Shown here in pieces: positions 25,314-34,351 of a DNA stretch of 64,000 nucleotides. Made by a program: the position numbers and the translations under genes. Origin of the DNA: Chryseobacterium sp. JUb7 (GTDB lineage: Bacteria; Bacteroidota; Bacteroidia; Flavobacteriales; Weeksellaceae); assembly GCF_024806495.1 (NCBI RefSeq), contig NZ_JANUFF010000008.1, positions 1 to 64,000 on the forward strand. Direction: 5' to 3'. Below the pieces are notes generated by a model. The model was not told the DNA's origin and made no database searches. It saw only the letters and a program-made list of their open reading frames with translations. The first letter of the stretch is position 1, and each line of letters starts with the position of its first letter.

Positions 25314-25480
25314 AAAAATTAATGATTTACAAATGTTCTGTCAATATTAGTCGTTTGTTAATTAATAGGCAAATCATCATATAGAATTACTTTATAATTT
25401 CTTTGATATGGCATCAAGATTTAAGTCACCCTTTCAGATCTATAGATGATGAGAATTAAAATGATATAAAAATTAAATAT

Positions 25481-25510
25481 ACAAGTCTGTCTATTTAATT
25501 GTAGATTTGT
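25481..25510 (+). promoter_or_regulatory. Promoter and candidate TetR operator
   Basis: ACAAGTCT (25481-25488) and AGATTTGT (25503-25510) form an inverted repeat with one mismatch. The right arm overlaps TAGATTTG (25502-25509), a -7-type element 5 bases before the ATG, so the transcript would be nearly leaderless. Position fits autorepression by the TetR protein. Confidence 0.5.
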
Positions 25511-25513
25511 CTT

Positions 25514-26077
25514 ATGAAACAGAGAGGACAGGTCGTGGTCGACAAAATACTGGACACGGCTGAGAGGTTATTTTACTTACAAGGCTACAGTAATACAGGA
25601 ATCAATCAAATCATTGAGGAATCTGATATTGCAAAAGCATCTTTATACAAACACTTTGAAACGAAAACAGATCTGTTGATCGCTTACGTTCAGCGTACGC
25701 ACAAACTTTGGTTTACCAGGTTAGAGGCTGCTGTAAATAAAGTTGCTGATCCCAAACAAAAGATCCTGACTCTTTTCGACCATCATACGAAACGGCAGGA
25801 AATCAGAAAATTTGGAGGCTGTCCCTTTATCAAAGCCAATGATGAAGCAGGAATAGATGATCCTCGTTTTTTGGAGGAAATACAGGCAACAAAAATTCAC
25901 AGTAAGGAATTTATAAAAAGTCTTGTTGAAAATTCGGTGCATAAAAAATTCCTGTCAGACGAAGAGTTGGCAGAAACAATTTATGTAATGCTGGAAGGTT
26001 CTATTGTTACAGCTTCCGTTTTTAAAAATTCCGATGAAATACAATCTGCAAAAAAAATTATTGAAAAGCTAATTTAA
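25514..26077 (+). CDS. TetR/AcrR family regulator
   Basis: 187 residues. The N-terminal helix-turn-helix is canonical: 'ILDTAERLFYLQGYSNTGINQIIEESDIAKASLYKHFETKTDLLIAYV'. The C-terminal domain ('GGCPFIKANDEAG..DPRF') resembles the AcuR/YxaF-type ligand domains. It ends one base before the MFS exporter start, so it forms an operon with it and probably represses it. An inverted repeat over its own promoter is a candidate operator. Confidence 0.9.
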   Translation: MKQRGQVVVDKILDTAERLFYLQGYSNTGINQIIEESDIAKASLYKHFETKTDLLIAYVQRTHKLWFTRLEAAVNKVADPKQKILTLFDHHTKRQEIRKFGGCPFIKANDEAGIDDPRFLEEIQATKIHSKEFIKSLVENSVHKKFLSDEELAETIYVMLEGSIVTASVFKNSDEIQSAKKIIEKLI

Positions 26078-26078
26078 A

Positions 26079-27517
26079 ATGAAGGAAATTAAGAATAAAT
26101 GGCTTGAACTTATCATCGTATTATCAGCACCGCTGCTCTCTGTAATCGATGTATTTATTATTAATGTAGCCATTCCGACCATCAAAAGGGGAGTTCATGC
26201 GACAGATGGTGAAATGCAGCTGGTAATCGCAGGCTATCTTCTTGGTTATGCCGCTTTTCTGATAACCGGCGGAAGGGCAGGAGATCACTTCGGAAGAAAA
26301 AAGGTTTTCTTTTGGGGATGTTTGCTTTTACGGTTGCATCCTGTCTTTGCGGATTGTCACAGACAGCATTTCAGCTAAATGTTACAAGGCTTTTTCAGGG
26401 GTTGAGTGCTTCGTTCATGGTTCCGCAGACGATCGCATTTATTCAGGTCTTATTCACGGATACTAAAGAACGGGCCAAAGCATTCGGATTATATGGAATA
26501 ACGCTCGGAACGGCAGCCGTAATCGGACAGGTTTTGGGTGGGTATTTGTCTGATACACATTGGTTTATTGAAGGGTGGAGATTGGTGTTTTTTATTAATT
26601 TACCAATAGGGATGGTAACACTTTGGGCAACATATCAGTATGTTACTGAAACTGTAAAACATCAAAGTACAAAATTTGACTATACTGGAATATTGATCTT
26701 AACACTGGCTTTATTTTCGCTTATTTATCCTTTAATTCAGGGACGTGAAGCAGGTTGGCCATTGTGGAGTTTTGGATTGCTTGCGGTATCAGTTTTACTA
26801 TTTATGTTTTTTATTTATAACCAGAAAATCAAACTTTCCAGGAATGAAAACCCTTTAATTGATGTCAGGTTGTTTAGAATAAAAGATTTCAATATTGGCC
26901 TGGTTGCCGTACTGTTTCACTTCATGTTACATACAGCTTATCTTCTGCTGAGTGCAGTTTATCTGCAAAACGGACTTGGAGTTTCAGCACTGGATTCAGG
27001 ATTGTATTTTATTGTTCCCGGAATTTTATTTATTTGCTCTTCTGTAATGGCTTCCCGATTAATTGTTAAATTCGGGAAAAGAGTGTTGCAGATCGGTGTT
27101 GTTATTTTATTGGCAGCATTTTATCTTCAGATGACGCTCTGGAAACCGGGAATCAGTATCTGGATGATTATCGGATTAATGGGAATGTGGGGATTCGGAA
27201 ACGGATTGGTACTACCTTCATTATTAAATATAGCACTGAAAAATGTACCATCTCAATACGCGGGGGCAGCGGCAGGAATTTATTCTACCTTTCAGCAAAC
27301 GGCTTCGGCGTTGGGAGTGAGCATCATTGGCGGTGTATTTTTTTATTTTTCAAAAGATGGGTGGCAAGCGGCTTATCATTTCGGCATTATCTGTTTGTTA
27401 ATTTGTGTTGTTATGGTAGGATTAATGCTGCAACTGCTTCCGGGCACGAAAATAGCATCCGAAATACCGGGAAAATTACAGGAAAAAAATGAAAGATCTG
27501 AAACAGCTGATATATAA
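26079..27517 (+). pseudogene. MFS drug exporter (EmrB/QacA type), frameshifted
   Basis: Two overlapping frames make one 14-TM-type transporter: 26079-26378 gives the N-terminus through 'GDHFGRKKVFFWG' (the conserved loop 2-3 motif A), and the frame covering 26312-27517 continues 'MFAFTVASCLCGLSQTAFQL..RLFQGLSASFMVPQ'. The junction is the run TTTTGGGGATG at about 26310-26320: one extra G would join them. Either a real one-base deletion in a G run, a phase-variable site, or a sequencing error. The downstream ogt gene overlaps its 3' end by 29 bases. Confidence 0.8.
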
Positions 27518-28001
27518 GGACGTTAATTCGCCTGTTGGATTTATCAGAATTATTGCTTCTGATAAAGGGCTTGTAGCTATAATCTGGGAAGGCGAAGATT
27601 ATAAAAGAACCAAGCTTCCCATTCCGGAACAAGATGACCATCATCCGATACTTTTACAGACAGAAAAGGAATTAAACGAATATTTTGAGAAAAAAAGAAC
27701 TTGTTTTAATATTCCTTTGGATTTTAAAGGAACCGAATTTCAGATAAAAGTATGGGAAGCTCTGTTGAAAATTCCGTACGGGAGTACAAAAACATATGGC
27801 GAACTGTCCAAAATTCTTGGTGATATCAAAGCCGTTCGCGCTGTTGGAGGAGCTTTAAATAAAAATCTGATTTCTATTATAGTTCCCTGTCACAGGGTAG
27901 TGGGGGCATCCGGAAAATTATTAGGTTTTGCGGGTGGACTGGCGAATAAGTCTATTTTACTTGACCTGGAACAGGGATTTACAATGCAAAGTTTATTTTA
28001 A
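27489..28001 (+). CDS. ogt: Methylated-DNA-[protein]-cysteine S-methyltransferase
   Basis: 170 residues. The C-terminal half holds the DNA-binding helix 'FQIKVWEALLKIPYGSTKTYGELSKILG' and the active-site motif 'IIVPCHRVVG' with acceptor Cys134. It transfers the methyl group of O6-methylguanine to itself (suicide repair). No Ada regulatory domain. It overlaps the end of the exporter gene and so belongs to the TetR-exporter operon. Followed by about 145 bases to the SDR promoter. Confidence 0.92.
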   Translation: MKDLKQLIYKDVNSPVGFIRIIASDKGLVAIIWEGEDYKRTKLPIPEQDDHHPILLQTEKELNEYFEKKRTCFNIPLDFKGTEFQIKVWEALLKIPYGSTKTYGELSKILGDIKAVRAVGGALNKNLISIIVPCHRVVGASGKLLGFAGGLANKSILLDLEQGFTMQSLF

Positions 28002-28073
28002 TTGCCATTCTAAAAAGATTCAGCTTTAATTTTCAATAAGTTAAATTTAACAAAAGTTTAACACTTATCATAA

Positions 28074-28103
28074 TGGAATGATCGTTCCGTTATTGTAATT
28101 TTG
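28074..28103 (+). promoter_or_regulatory. Operator plus promoter of the SDR gene
   Basis: TGGAATGATCGTTCCGTTA (28074-28092) contains the palindrome GGAA-N6-TTCC. TAATTTTG (28096-28103) follows as the -7 element. The same operator occurs before the TetR gene at 28916-28934 (16 of 19 positions identical). Confidence 0.7.
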
Positions 28104-28145
28104 TCTCAGAAAATTTAACAATCAATCATTTAAAACATTTTAAAA

Positions 28146-28898
28146 ATGAAAAATTTAGAAAACAAAGTAGCTATCGTAACTGGCGGAAACAGTGGAATCG
28201 GATTTGCAACTGCTGCAGAATTATCAGCAAAAGGCGCAAAAGTAATTGTAACAGGAAGAAATAAAGAATCTCTTGCACAGGCTGAAGCAGAATTGCAGGT
28301 GACAGGAATTCAGGCAGATCAGACTGACCTAAAATCAATAGACAGCTTGGTGGAGAAGGTTTCTTCGCAGTTTGGAAAAGTGGATATTGTATTTTTAAAC
28401 GCAGGAACAGCAGCTTTCGCCCCTTTAGATTCAGCATCGGAAGAACATTTTGACAGCATTATGAATGTGAATGTAAAAGGGGTCTATTTTACAGTACAAA
28501 AATTATTACCTATTCTAAATGATGGAGCTTCTATTATTTTAAATACTTCTGTAAATGCACATTTAGGAATGCCAAATTCAAGTGTTTATGCAGCAAGTAA
28601 GGCAGCTGTTTTATCTTTAAATAAAGTTTTTGCGGTAGAACTGGCTTCAAGAAAAATCAGAGTTAATGCTGTTTCTCCCGGACCTGTTGAAACTCCGCTT
28701 TACGGAAAGTTAGGATTGGCAAAAGAAGAAGTAGAAGGATTTGGAGCCGTTTTAGGAGAGAAAATTTTATTGAAACGTTTTGCTCAGGCGAATGAAATTG
28801 CAAAAACAGTAAGCTTTCTTGCTTCGGATGATGCTTCATTTATCACAGGAGCAGAAATTGTGGTTGATGGTGGATTAACGGTGAATGCTGTAGTATAA
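28146..28898 (+). CDS. Short-chain dehydrogenase/reductase
   Basis: 250 residues, classical SDR. Cofactor motif 'TGGNSGIG' (12-19), 'NAG' at 85-87, catalytic Ser135 in 'LNTSVNA', Tyr148 and Lys152 in 'YAASK', then 'PGPVETPLYGKLG' and the C-terminal 'SFITGAEIVVDGGL'. Acidic or basic residue after the second strand ('TGRNK') favours NADP. Substrate unknown. It is preceded by an operator shared with the downstream TetR gene, so it is the likely regulated target. Confidence 0.9.
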   Translation: MKNLENKVAIVTGGNSGIGFATAAELSAKGAKVIVTGRNKESLAQAEAELQVTGIQADQTDLKSIDSLVEKVSSQFGKVDIVFLNAGTAAFAPLDSASEEHFDSIMNVNVKGVYFTVQKLLPILNDGASIILNTSVNAHLGMPNSSVYAASKAAVLSLNKVFAVELASRKIRVNAVSPGPVETPLYGKLGLAKEEVEGFGAVLGEKILLKRFAQANEIAKTVSFLASDDASFITGAEIVVDGGLTVNAVV

Positions 28899-28915
28899 AT
28901 TTTTTTCTTACATTT

Positions 28916-28948
28916 TGGAACGAATGTTCCGTTAATTTTGTACTTTTG
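28916..28948 (+). promoter_or_regulatory. Operator plus promoter of the second TetR gene
   Basis: TGGAACGAATGTTCCGTTA (28916-28934) with perfect GGAAC/GTTCC arms, followed by TACTTTTG (28941-28948). The operator lies where RNA polymerase would contact the -33 region, consistent with repression. Confidence 0.75.
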
Positions 28949-28971
28949 CAGAATACATTAAGTGAAAGATC

Positions 28972-29553
28972 ATGGCAAGAACTAAAGAATTTAATGAAGA
29001 TAAGGTCTTAGACAAAGCGATTGAGATTTTCTGGCACAAAGGCTACAACGGAACTTCGGCTCAGGATCTGGTAACGCATCTCGGATTGAGTCGTTCCAGC
29101 TTATATGATACTTTTGGAGATAAACAAAAATTGTTTGTGGCATCTTTACAAAAATATCAGAAACAGTCTCAGGATCATATCTTACAGCTTTTAGAGACTT
29201 CCGAAAATATAAAAAAAACTCTACACGATATCTTTAAGCAGGCGGTTATTGAAAGCCTTGAAGATCGAATTACAAAGGGATGTTTCATGGTCAATACCTC
29301 TATTGAACTCGCAATGCATGATACAAGTGTGGCGAAAATTGTACAGGATAACATCAAAGTAATGGAAGACATTTTTACACAGGCGGTTCAAAAAGGTCAG
29401 GATTTGGGACAGGTTTCTAAAAATATGGATGCCAGGATTTTAGCGAGATTTATTTTTAACAATTATTCAGGAATCAGGGTTTTGGCGCGGACCGGAGAAC
29501 ATGATAAACAGAGGTATGATGATATTGTGAAAGCAGTGATGTCTGTGTTATAA
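28972..29553 (+). CDS. TetR/AcrR family regulator
   Basis: 193 residues; HTH 'ARTKEFNEDKVLDKAIEIFWHKGYNGTSAQDLVTHLGLSRSSLYDTFGDKQKLFVASL' is typical of the subgroup that regulates adjacent SDR or oxidoreductase genes. The C-terminal ligand domain has 'GCFMVNTSIELA'. Near-identical palindromes precede both this gene and the SDR gene upstream, so it probably represses both. Confidence 0.9.
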   Translation: MARTKEFNEDKVLDKAIEIFWHKGYNGTSAQDLVTHLGLSRSSLYDTFGDKQKLFVASLQKYQKQSQDHILQLLETSENIKKTLHDIFKQAVIESLEDRITKGCFMVNTSIELAMHDTSVAKIVQDNIKVMEDIFTQAVQKGQDLGQVSKNMDARILARFIFNNYSGIRVLARTGEHDKQRYDDIVKAVMSVL

Positions 29554-29686
29554 AAATAGATGTCACGATGAGTATTGATCAAACTGTAAAAGATGTTGTT
29601 AGGTAAAATCCAAAAAGGAAAATCAACTGGATCTGAAATCTGATTCATCTTTACAAAACGTTCAGAAACGTTACGTTTCAGTCCTA

Positions 29687-29713
29687 AAAAGCTTCTGTTT
29701 CAGGAGCTTTTTT
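29687..29713 (+). terminator. Intrinsic terminator after TetR gene
   Basis: AAAAGCTTCTG / CAGGAGCTTTT stem with a TTT loop and a T tract. Confidence 0.8.
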
Positions 29714-29874
29714 CATATATGAATGCTGTTTTTATTTTTAAAATCCTGCAAAAGTTTTATTGATGAGATTTTGCTCTTCATCGGAAATCGAAAATGCGAT
29801 TAAAATTACTGAAGTTTCCCCTTATATTGGCTTGTAAATTGATATGATAGATTTTAATGAATTTTAGATTATTG

Positions 29875-31674
29875 ATGAATAAACGGGTTGTAATTTTAAT
29901 TTTTGGTTTAAATTGTTTTTTCTTTGTACCTGCACAGGAGAAAAAAGATTCTCTCTATTACAAAATAGAAAAATTTTCAGATAAGAGAAAAGTCACCAAA
30001 TTTTTCCACCGTTTTATCTTTCGTAGAGAGGCCGATTCAGCTTCTGTTAAATCAAAAACGGAGAAACTGTCGCAGGAAACTTATCAGGGAAAATATATCA
30101 GAAATATCCGGATAGAAACCATTGACCCTTTTGGATACAGCTCAGAAGATAAAAAAGAAAAGGTTAAATGGTACGATTGGTTTACGAATCATCTCCATTC
30201 CAACACAAAGGTTTCTACTGTTAATAATTATTTGCTTTTCAAAGAAGGGGAAGCGTATAACGCGCAGAAACTATACGAATCCGAACGTTTATTAAGAACA
30301 ATGCCCTTTATCAACAGAGTGAGTATAAATGTTGCCGACAGTACTTCTACCAAAGACTCCATCGATGTTGTTGTAAAAGTTTTAGATTCATGGAGTCTGA
30401 AGCCGAGGCTCAGCTATTCCGGAAGCAAAATTGGTTTGGGTGTTACTGAAGAAAATGTATTGGGACTGGGACACGAGCTGGATCTTCTTTACAGAAACGA
30501 CTCCAAAGAAAAACAGGACTATCTTTTAGGAAGCTATACCGCCTACAATCTTTTTGGCTCTTATATCAATGCCCAGGTTTTGGGAGAACGCGATTTTTTT
30601 AAAAATGAAAGAATAAATTTCAATGTCAGAAGAGACTTTTTCTCACCTTTAACGAAATGGGCCGGAGGTTTTACTTTCGAATATTTTATGCGGAATGTTT
30701 TGCTTCCTATAAAAACCGATACCGCTTTCCCGGAAGTTCAGATTAAAGTTTACAGTCAGGATTTATGGGGAGGTTATCAGATTCCTGTTTCATCCGATCC
30801 GAATGAAAAAGTATCCAGTAATATCGCATTGATTGGTAGATTTCAGAATTATCAGTACAAAGACAATCCGGGAATAGATCAATACCAGTATTTCAGTTCT
30901 TACAGCAGCTTTTTAATGTCTCTTGGGTTTATTAAGCGGAATTTCTCGGTGCAGAAAAATATTTTTCAATATGATCTGCCGGAAGATATTGCTTATGGCA
31001 ATTCGGTGAATCTGACGGCGGGTGTTTTATCAAGGAGTAATGAAGCCATGCCATATGCGGGAATTTCGGCTTCTTACGGAAGTTTTACCAGGCTTGGTTA
31101 TTTTAATGTGAAAGCTCAGTTTGGCAGATTTTTTAATGAAGATCCCCGAAACCGCGAGTCTTTTCGTTTGGACGGAACTTATTTTACAAATCTTGCGGAT
31201 TGGAAATTTGCCAAAGCAAGACATTTCTTTTCTCCTACTTTAGCATTAGGAAATCCACAGCATAATTATTCTTATAAAGACCGTATTAATCTTTCTGCAA
31301 CAGATGAATTTCCGGTTTATAATTCGGATTATATCGGGACCAAAAAGCTCGTATTAAGATATCAGCTGCAGCTTTTTGTCAATAAAACATGGAAGAATTT
31401 CCATTTCAGTCCTTATTTAACAGCAGCGGTTGGCTGGTTGGGGCTGCCTGATGATAAGCTGTTGAAAACACAGGCCAATACAAAAATAGGAATTGGTGTT
31501 TTGATCAATAATCCTTATTTGGTTTTCAACAGAATACAGATTTCTTTTACCTATTATCCGCGAGTTCCTTTTGATAATAATTCAGTTTTTGATTTTAACA
31601 GTAACCGAAACAATCTTTTACCGATCAATAATCTTGCGACAGAAGTTCCGCATTTCGTAAATTTTGGAAATTGA
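29875..31674 (+). CDS. Omp85-like outer membrane protein with POTRA region
   Basis: 599 residues from the ATG at 29875 (six more if the ATG at 29857 is used). Signal peptide ends '..FFFVPAQ'. Residues about 70-180 resemble a POTRA domain ('YQGKYIRNIRIETIDPFGYSSED', 'EGEAYNAQKLYESERLLRTMPFINRVSI', 'DVVVKVLDSWSLKPRLSY'). The rest alternates aromatic beta strands up to 'SFTYYPRVPF..', ending 'NLATEVPHFVNFGN', consistent with a 16-strand barrel. Probably a BamA/TamA relative for outer-membrane insertion or export; the partner is unknown. Confidence 0.7.
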   Translation: MNKRVVILIFGLNCFFFVPAQEKKDSLYYKIEKFSDKRKVTKFFHRFIFRREADSASVKSKTEKLSQETYQGKYIRNIRIETIDPFGYSSEDKKEKVKWYDWFTNHLHSNTKVSTVNNYLLFKEGEAYNAQKLYESERLLRTMPFINRVSINVADSTSTKDSIDVVVKVLDSWSLKPRLSYSGSKIGLGVTEENVLGLGHELDLLYRNDSKEKQDYLLGSYTAYNLFGSYINAQVLGERDFFKNERINFNVRRDFFSPLTKWAGGFTFEYFMRNVLLPIKTDTAFPEVQIKVYSQDLWGGYQIPVSSDPNEKVSSNIALIGRFQNYQYKDNPGIDQYQYFSSYSSFLMSLGFIKRNFSVQKNIFQYDLPEDIAYGNSVNLTAGVLSRSNEAMPYAGISASYGSFTRLGYFNVKAQFGRFFNEDPRNRESFRLDGTYFTNLADWKFAKARHFFSPTLALGNPQHNYSYKDRINLSATDEFPVYNSDYIGTKKLVLRYQLQLFVNKTWKNFHFSPYLTAAVGWLGLPDDKLLKTQANTKIGIGVLINNPYLVFNRIQISFTYYPRVPFDNNSVFDFNSNRNNLLPINNLATEVPHFVNFGN

Positions 31675-31718
31675 TAATTAAAAAAGATAAAGCTGAGACT
31701 AACTCAGTAATAAGACTA

Positions 31719-31757
31719 AAAAAGTTCGATTCCGGCCTAAGGAATCGAACTTTTTAA
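31719..31757. terminator. Bidirectional terminator
   Basis: A perfect 15-bp stem AAAAAGTTCGATTCC / GGAATCGAACTTTTT with a 7-base loop, between convergent genes and T-rich on both sides. Confidence 0.9.
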
Positions 31758-31780
31758 TTTTTGATTATTTAATCAAAGGT

Positions 31781-32266
31781 TTATTTTTTTGCCTTCAAAG
31801 AAAGATTATCTATATAAACTGCCTGATGTACGCCGTTCAGTAAAACTTTAAGTCCCAAATGGCTGTCTTTTTTCAGAGAGATCGTATATGTTTTTTTCTC
31901 TCCTGTTATTTTTGCAGGCTTAGCTATTGAAACATATGATTTTGTATCCGATGGGGTATTGATCGAAAACAGTTCAAGAGTAGTTTCACCTCCGTTGTCT
32001 GAAGCATCAAGACTAAGGGTATAAGTTCCTGCAGTGATTTTTGGAGTCACTAAATACATATTCTCTCTCGGGTCATTCATCGAATAAAAAATAATTTTTT
32101 TATCATTAGGATAAAGCATGGCTTTTCCTGACTGAACAGTCCAGCATTTATTGATATCTTTCCAGGTGTCAAAATTTTCTGTAAGTGTAGATACAGGTTT
32201 GCATTGTGCATTGGCTGTTACAAATCCTCCTAAAGCCACTATTCCAGCAAATACGATTTTTTTCAT
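31781..32266 (-). CDS. Exported beta-sandwich protein (choice-of-anchor/cleaved-adhesin-like)
   Basis: 161 residues: signal peptide 'MKKIVFAGIVALGGFVTANAQ', then 'TLTENFDTWKDINKCWTVQ', 'NMYLVTPKITAGTYTLSLDASDNGG', ending 'GVHQAVYIDNLSLKAKK'. The 'ENFD..' opening and the 'VYIDNLSL' end are typical of the choice-of-anchor / cleaved-adhesin jelly-roll modules common in flavobacterial secreted proteins. No T9SS sorting tail. A single module of unknown ligand. Confidence 0.7.
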   Translation of the reverse strand: MKKIVFAGIVALGGFVTANAQCKPVSTLTENFDTWKDINKCWTVQSGKAMLYPNDKKIIFYSMNDPRENMYLVTPKITAGTYTLSLDASDNGGETTLELFSINTPSDTKSYVSIAKPAKITGEKKTYTISLKKDSHLGLKVLLNGVHQAVYIDNLSLKAKK

Positions 32267-32510
32267 GTATTATTTAAATATTTTGACGTAAAAATAGTTA
32301 AAAAAGGTTGTATTGGAAAGCTATTGATCAACAATCTGGAGCACTACATGGGGTTGTCTTGTGTTTATATTATCCATTTTATATAGATTAATTATGAAAA
32401 ATTTTAATTATTTATTCTTTTGTTTAAAATTATTTTCAGGGAAACTATATATTGTTTCTTAATATCTGAATAAACAGCTTAAATTTTAAATTTACACCTA
32501 AAAGGAAAGT

Positions 32511-33437
32511 TTATGAGTCCGTTTTTTCTCCGGTATTTTGTTCATATAATTTGGCTTTACTCCATTTTGCAAATTTCGATGGAACAATTTTGTATCCTTT
32601 TTTATAGCTGTAGACTTTTGTAAATTCCACACCGAAAAAAACAAGCATGCAGGAGTAGTTGATCCACAGCATGATCAGGATAACAGTTCCCGCAGTTCCA
32701 AAAGTTGAAGTCGGCTTAAATTCACTGAAATACAAACTCAATAAAAATTTACCCAGTGTAAAAAGAACTGCAGTCATGAATGCGCCTCTCCAGACCGGTT
32801 TCCAGCTGATTTCTGCATCAGGAAGCATTTTAAACATAAGGGCAAACAGCAGCATAACGACTCCAAACCCAATGGCAAAATTAATGACTTCAACAATTAA
32901 ATACGTTTCTAATCCGAAATACCTTGTAATGAAGTTGTTAAACAGGCTGATGGCTGAAGATAATATCATGGTTACCATCAATAAAAAACCCAGAATAAGA
33001 ATCATTCCCAATGAGTTGGCTCGGTCTAAAATGAATTTTTCCCAGGCTTTTTTCGGAGCTGCTTCTACATCCCAAAGATTATTCAGCGACTTTTGCAGTT
33101 GAAAGAATAATGTAGTAGAACCAAAAACCAGTGATCCGATTCCCACTACCTTCATGACGACATTTTCTTTGTCAATTAATGCTCCGGTGACCATACCTTC
33201 TACGCTTTTAGCTGCTTCAGCCCCCATAAGACCACTGATCTGCTTGCTGATTTCACCCTGTATAGCTTCCTGTCCGAAGAAATATCCTGCAATCCAGATA
33301 ATAATGATCAGCAGTCCGGGTATTGAGAAAATGGCGTAATAGGCTAAGCTTGCTGAGTTTTCTGATGCAGAGGATTTATTCCATTCTGTAAAGGTTTCTT
33401 TTAAGACCTCCCAGAAGAATTTAATATTCTTGATCAT
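32511..33437 (-). CDS. YihY/BrkB family inner membrane protein
   Basis: 308 residues, about six transmembrane segments. Family signatures are visible: 'SASLAYYAIFSIPGLLIIII', 'VFGSTTLFFQLQKSLNNLWDVE', 'ISWKPVWRGAFMTAVLFTLGKFLLSLY', 'FGTAGTVILIMLWINYSCMLVFFGVEFTKVY'. YihY proteins were once mis-assigned as RNase BN; they are probably small-molecule or envelope transporters. A hydrophilic C-terminus of about 40 residues is present. Monocistronic by context. Confidence 0.9.
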   Translation of the reverse strand: MIKNIKFFWEVLKETFTEWNKSSASENSASLAYYAIFSIPGLLIIIIWIAGYFFGQEAIQGEISKQISGLMGAEAAKSVEGMVTGALIDKENVVMKVVGIGSLVFGSTTLFFQLQKSLNNLWDVEAAPKKAWEKFILDRANSLGMILILGFLLMVTMILSSAISLFNNFITRYFGLETYLIVEVINFAIGFGVVMLLFALMFKMLPDAEISWKPVWRGAFMTAVLFTLGKFLLSLYFSEFKPTSTFGTAGTVILIMLWINYSCMLVFFGVEFTKVYSYKKGYKIVPSKFAKWSKAKLYEQNTGEKTDS

Positions 33438-33699
33438 ATCATTATATTTTAAGTGTTGGTGGTAGAAATTAAATGATTTTATTCATGATAAGAATAAATC
33501 TTTAATGCATGAATACTTTAAAGTCTTAGCAAGGTTTTTGCCAATTTTGCAATAATTGAGTTTAAAATTCTTTGATTTAACGCAGTGTATGTAAAAAATA
33601 TATCGAAATAAAGAATAGGATTATTGCTGTTTACTCTGATAATCAGATCTTAAATAAGAACGAGCAAAGCACTTGAAAGCTTCTTCATTCTGTCAAATA

Positions 33700-33780
33700 A
33701 AAAATCCCCGATTGGATCGGGGATAAAAACTAATAACCATGAAAACTCAAATTAAACATGAGAATCAGTTGCAAATTTAA
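33700..33780 (-). ncRNA. Candidate small RNA
   Basis: On the minus strand a -7 element TAAATTTG (complement of 33772-33779), with TTG 20 bases further upstream (complement of 33800-33802), is followed about 55 bases later by a strong terminator: ATCCCCGAT / ATCGGGGAT (33704-33723) then T6. No protein frame fits in between. The predicted transcript is about 65 nt, from near 33765 to 33700. Confidence 0.5.
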
Positions 33781-34086
33781 AGCAAAATATTTTAATAGCC
33801 AATCCAGCTTATCTATAGATTGTATTGTCAATTTCGTTTGCTTTTTAGAATTTCGAAAAGACTGAGGGGAAAAGTGAATTATCTAATACTTTTACTGGAA
33901 TATTTTTGAAATTATTCTAATTTTTTAATTTATTTCTACAGGTTTGTTATCTTAAGCATAGGATTAGAAGATAGTATGAAAAGAATTCATATTCAGGTGA
34001 TTATAGAATGGGAAAATTTGTAGTATTATTCTCACGATTGAATAAATTGTCATGCGATCACTAAATTGGAAGGCTTTTTAGTTTGT

Positions 34087-34129
34087 TTTTAGTTTTTCGG
34101 CGAGCCAAAGGCTCGCCGAAAAACTAAAA
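34087..34129. repeat. Perfect hairpin, REP-like
   Basis: A 20-bp perfect inverted repeat (TTTTAGTTTTTCGGCGAGCC and its complement) around an AAA loop. GC-rich core in an A/T-rich context. It lies 220 bases before the nearest start codon. Confidence 0.7.
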
Positions 34130-34351
34130 CAGCAAATCCGCAGAACGGAAAAATTTAGACAGGCTCTTTACTAAAATTTGATATTCAAAGAAGCAGATTT
34201 AGATTATTACTGATTGAAAAAATAAGAGAGAATTTATAAATGATCATTCTGAAGCTTAGAAAATATTTAATATTATTTGCTTGAATCGTTTCTTTTAAGG
34301 AATGGTTTTTGTTTTTTTAGTAAATATTCTTAACCACCACATCTCAAAATT

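Larger units (their letters stand above)
33438..34351. other. Long gene-free stretch
   Basis: 914 bases without a credible protein gene. It contains a candidate minus-strand small RNA (about 33700-33780) and a 20-bp perfect hairpin (34087-34129). Elsewhere I see only A/T-rich sequence. A 13-codon frame at 33739-33780 lies inside the small-RNA region and is probably accidental. Confidence 0.5.

Noticed and set aside
26312..27517. Separate MFS gene starting at a TTG
   Set aside because: It lacks the first two transmembrane segments, which are encoded in the other frame directly upstream; one frameshifted gene is the simpler reading.
32659..33102. 147-codon plus-strand frame
   Set aside because: Antisense of the YihY gene, whose family motifs are clear.
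33739..33780. 13-codon leader peptide 'MKTQIKHENQLQI'
   Set aside because: No downstream gene within 570 bases; the minus-strand promoter-terminator reading explains the region better.
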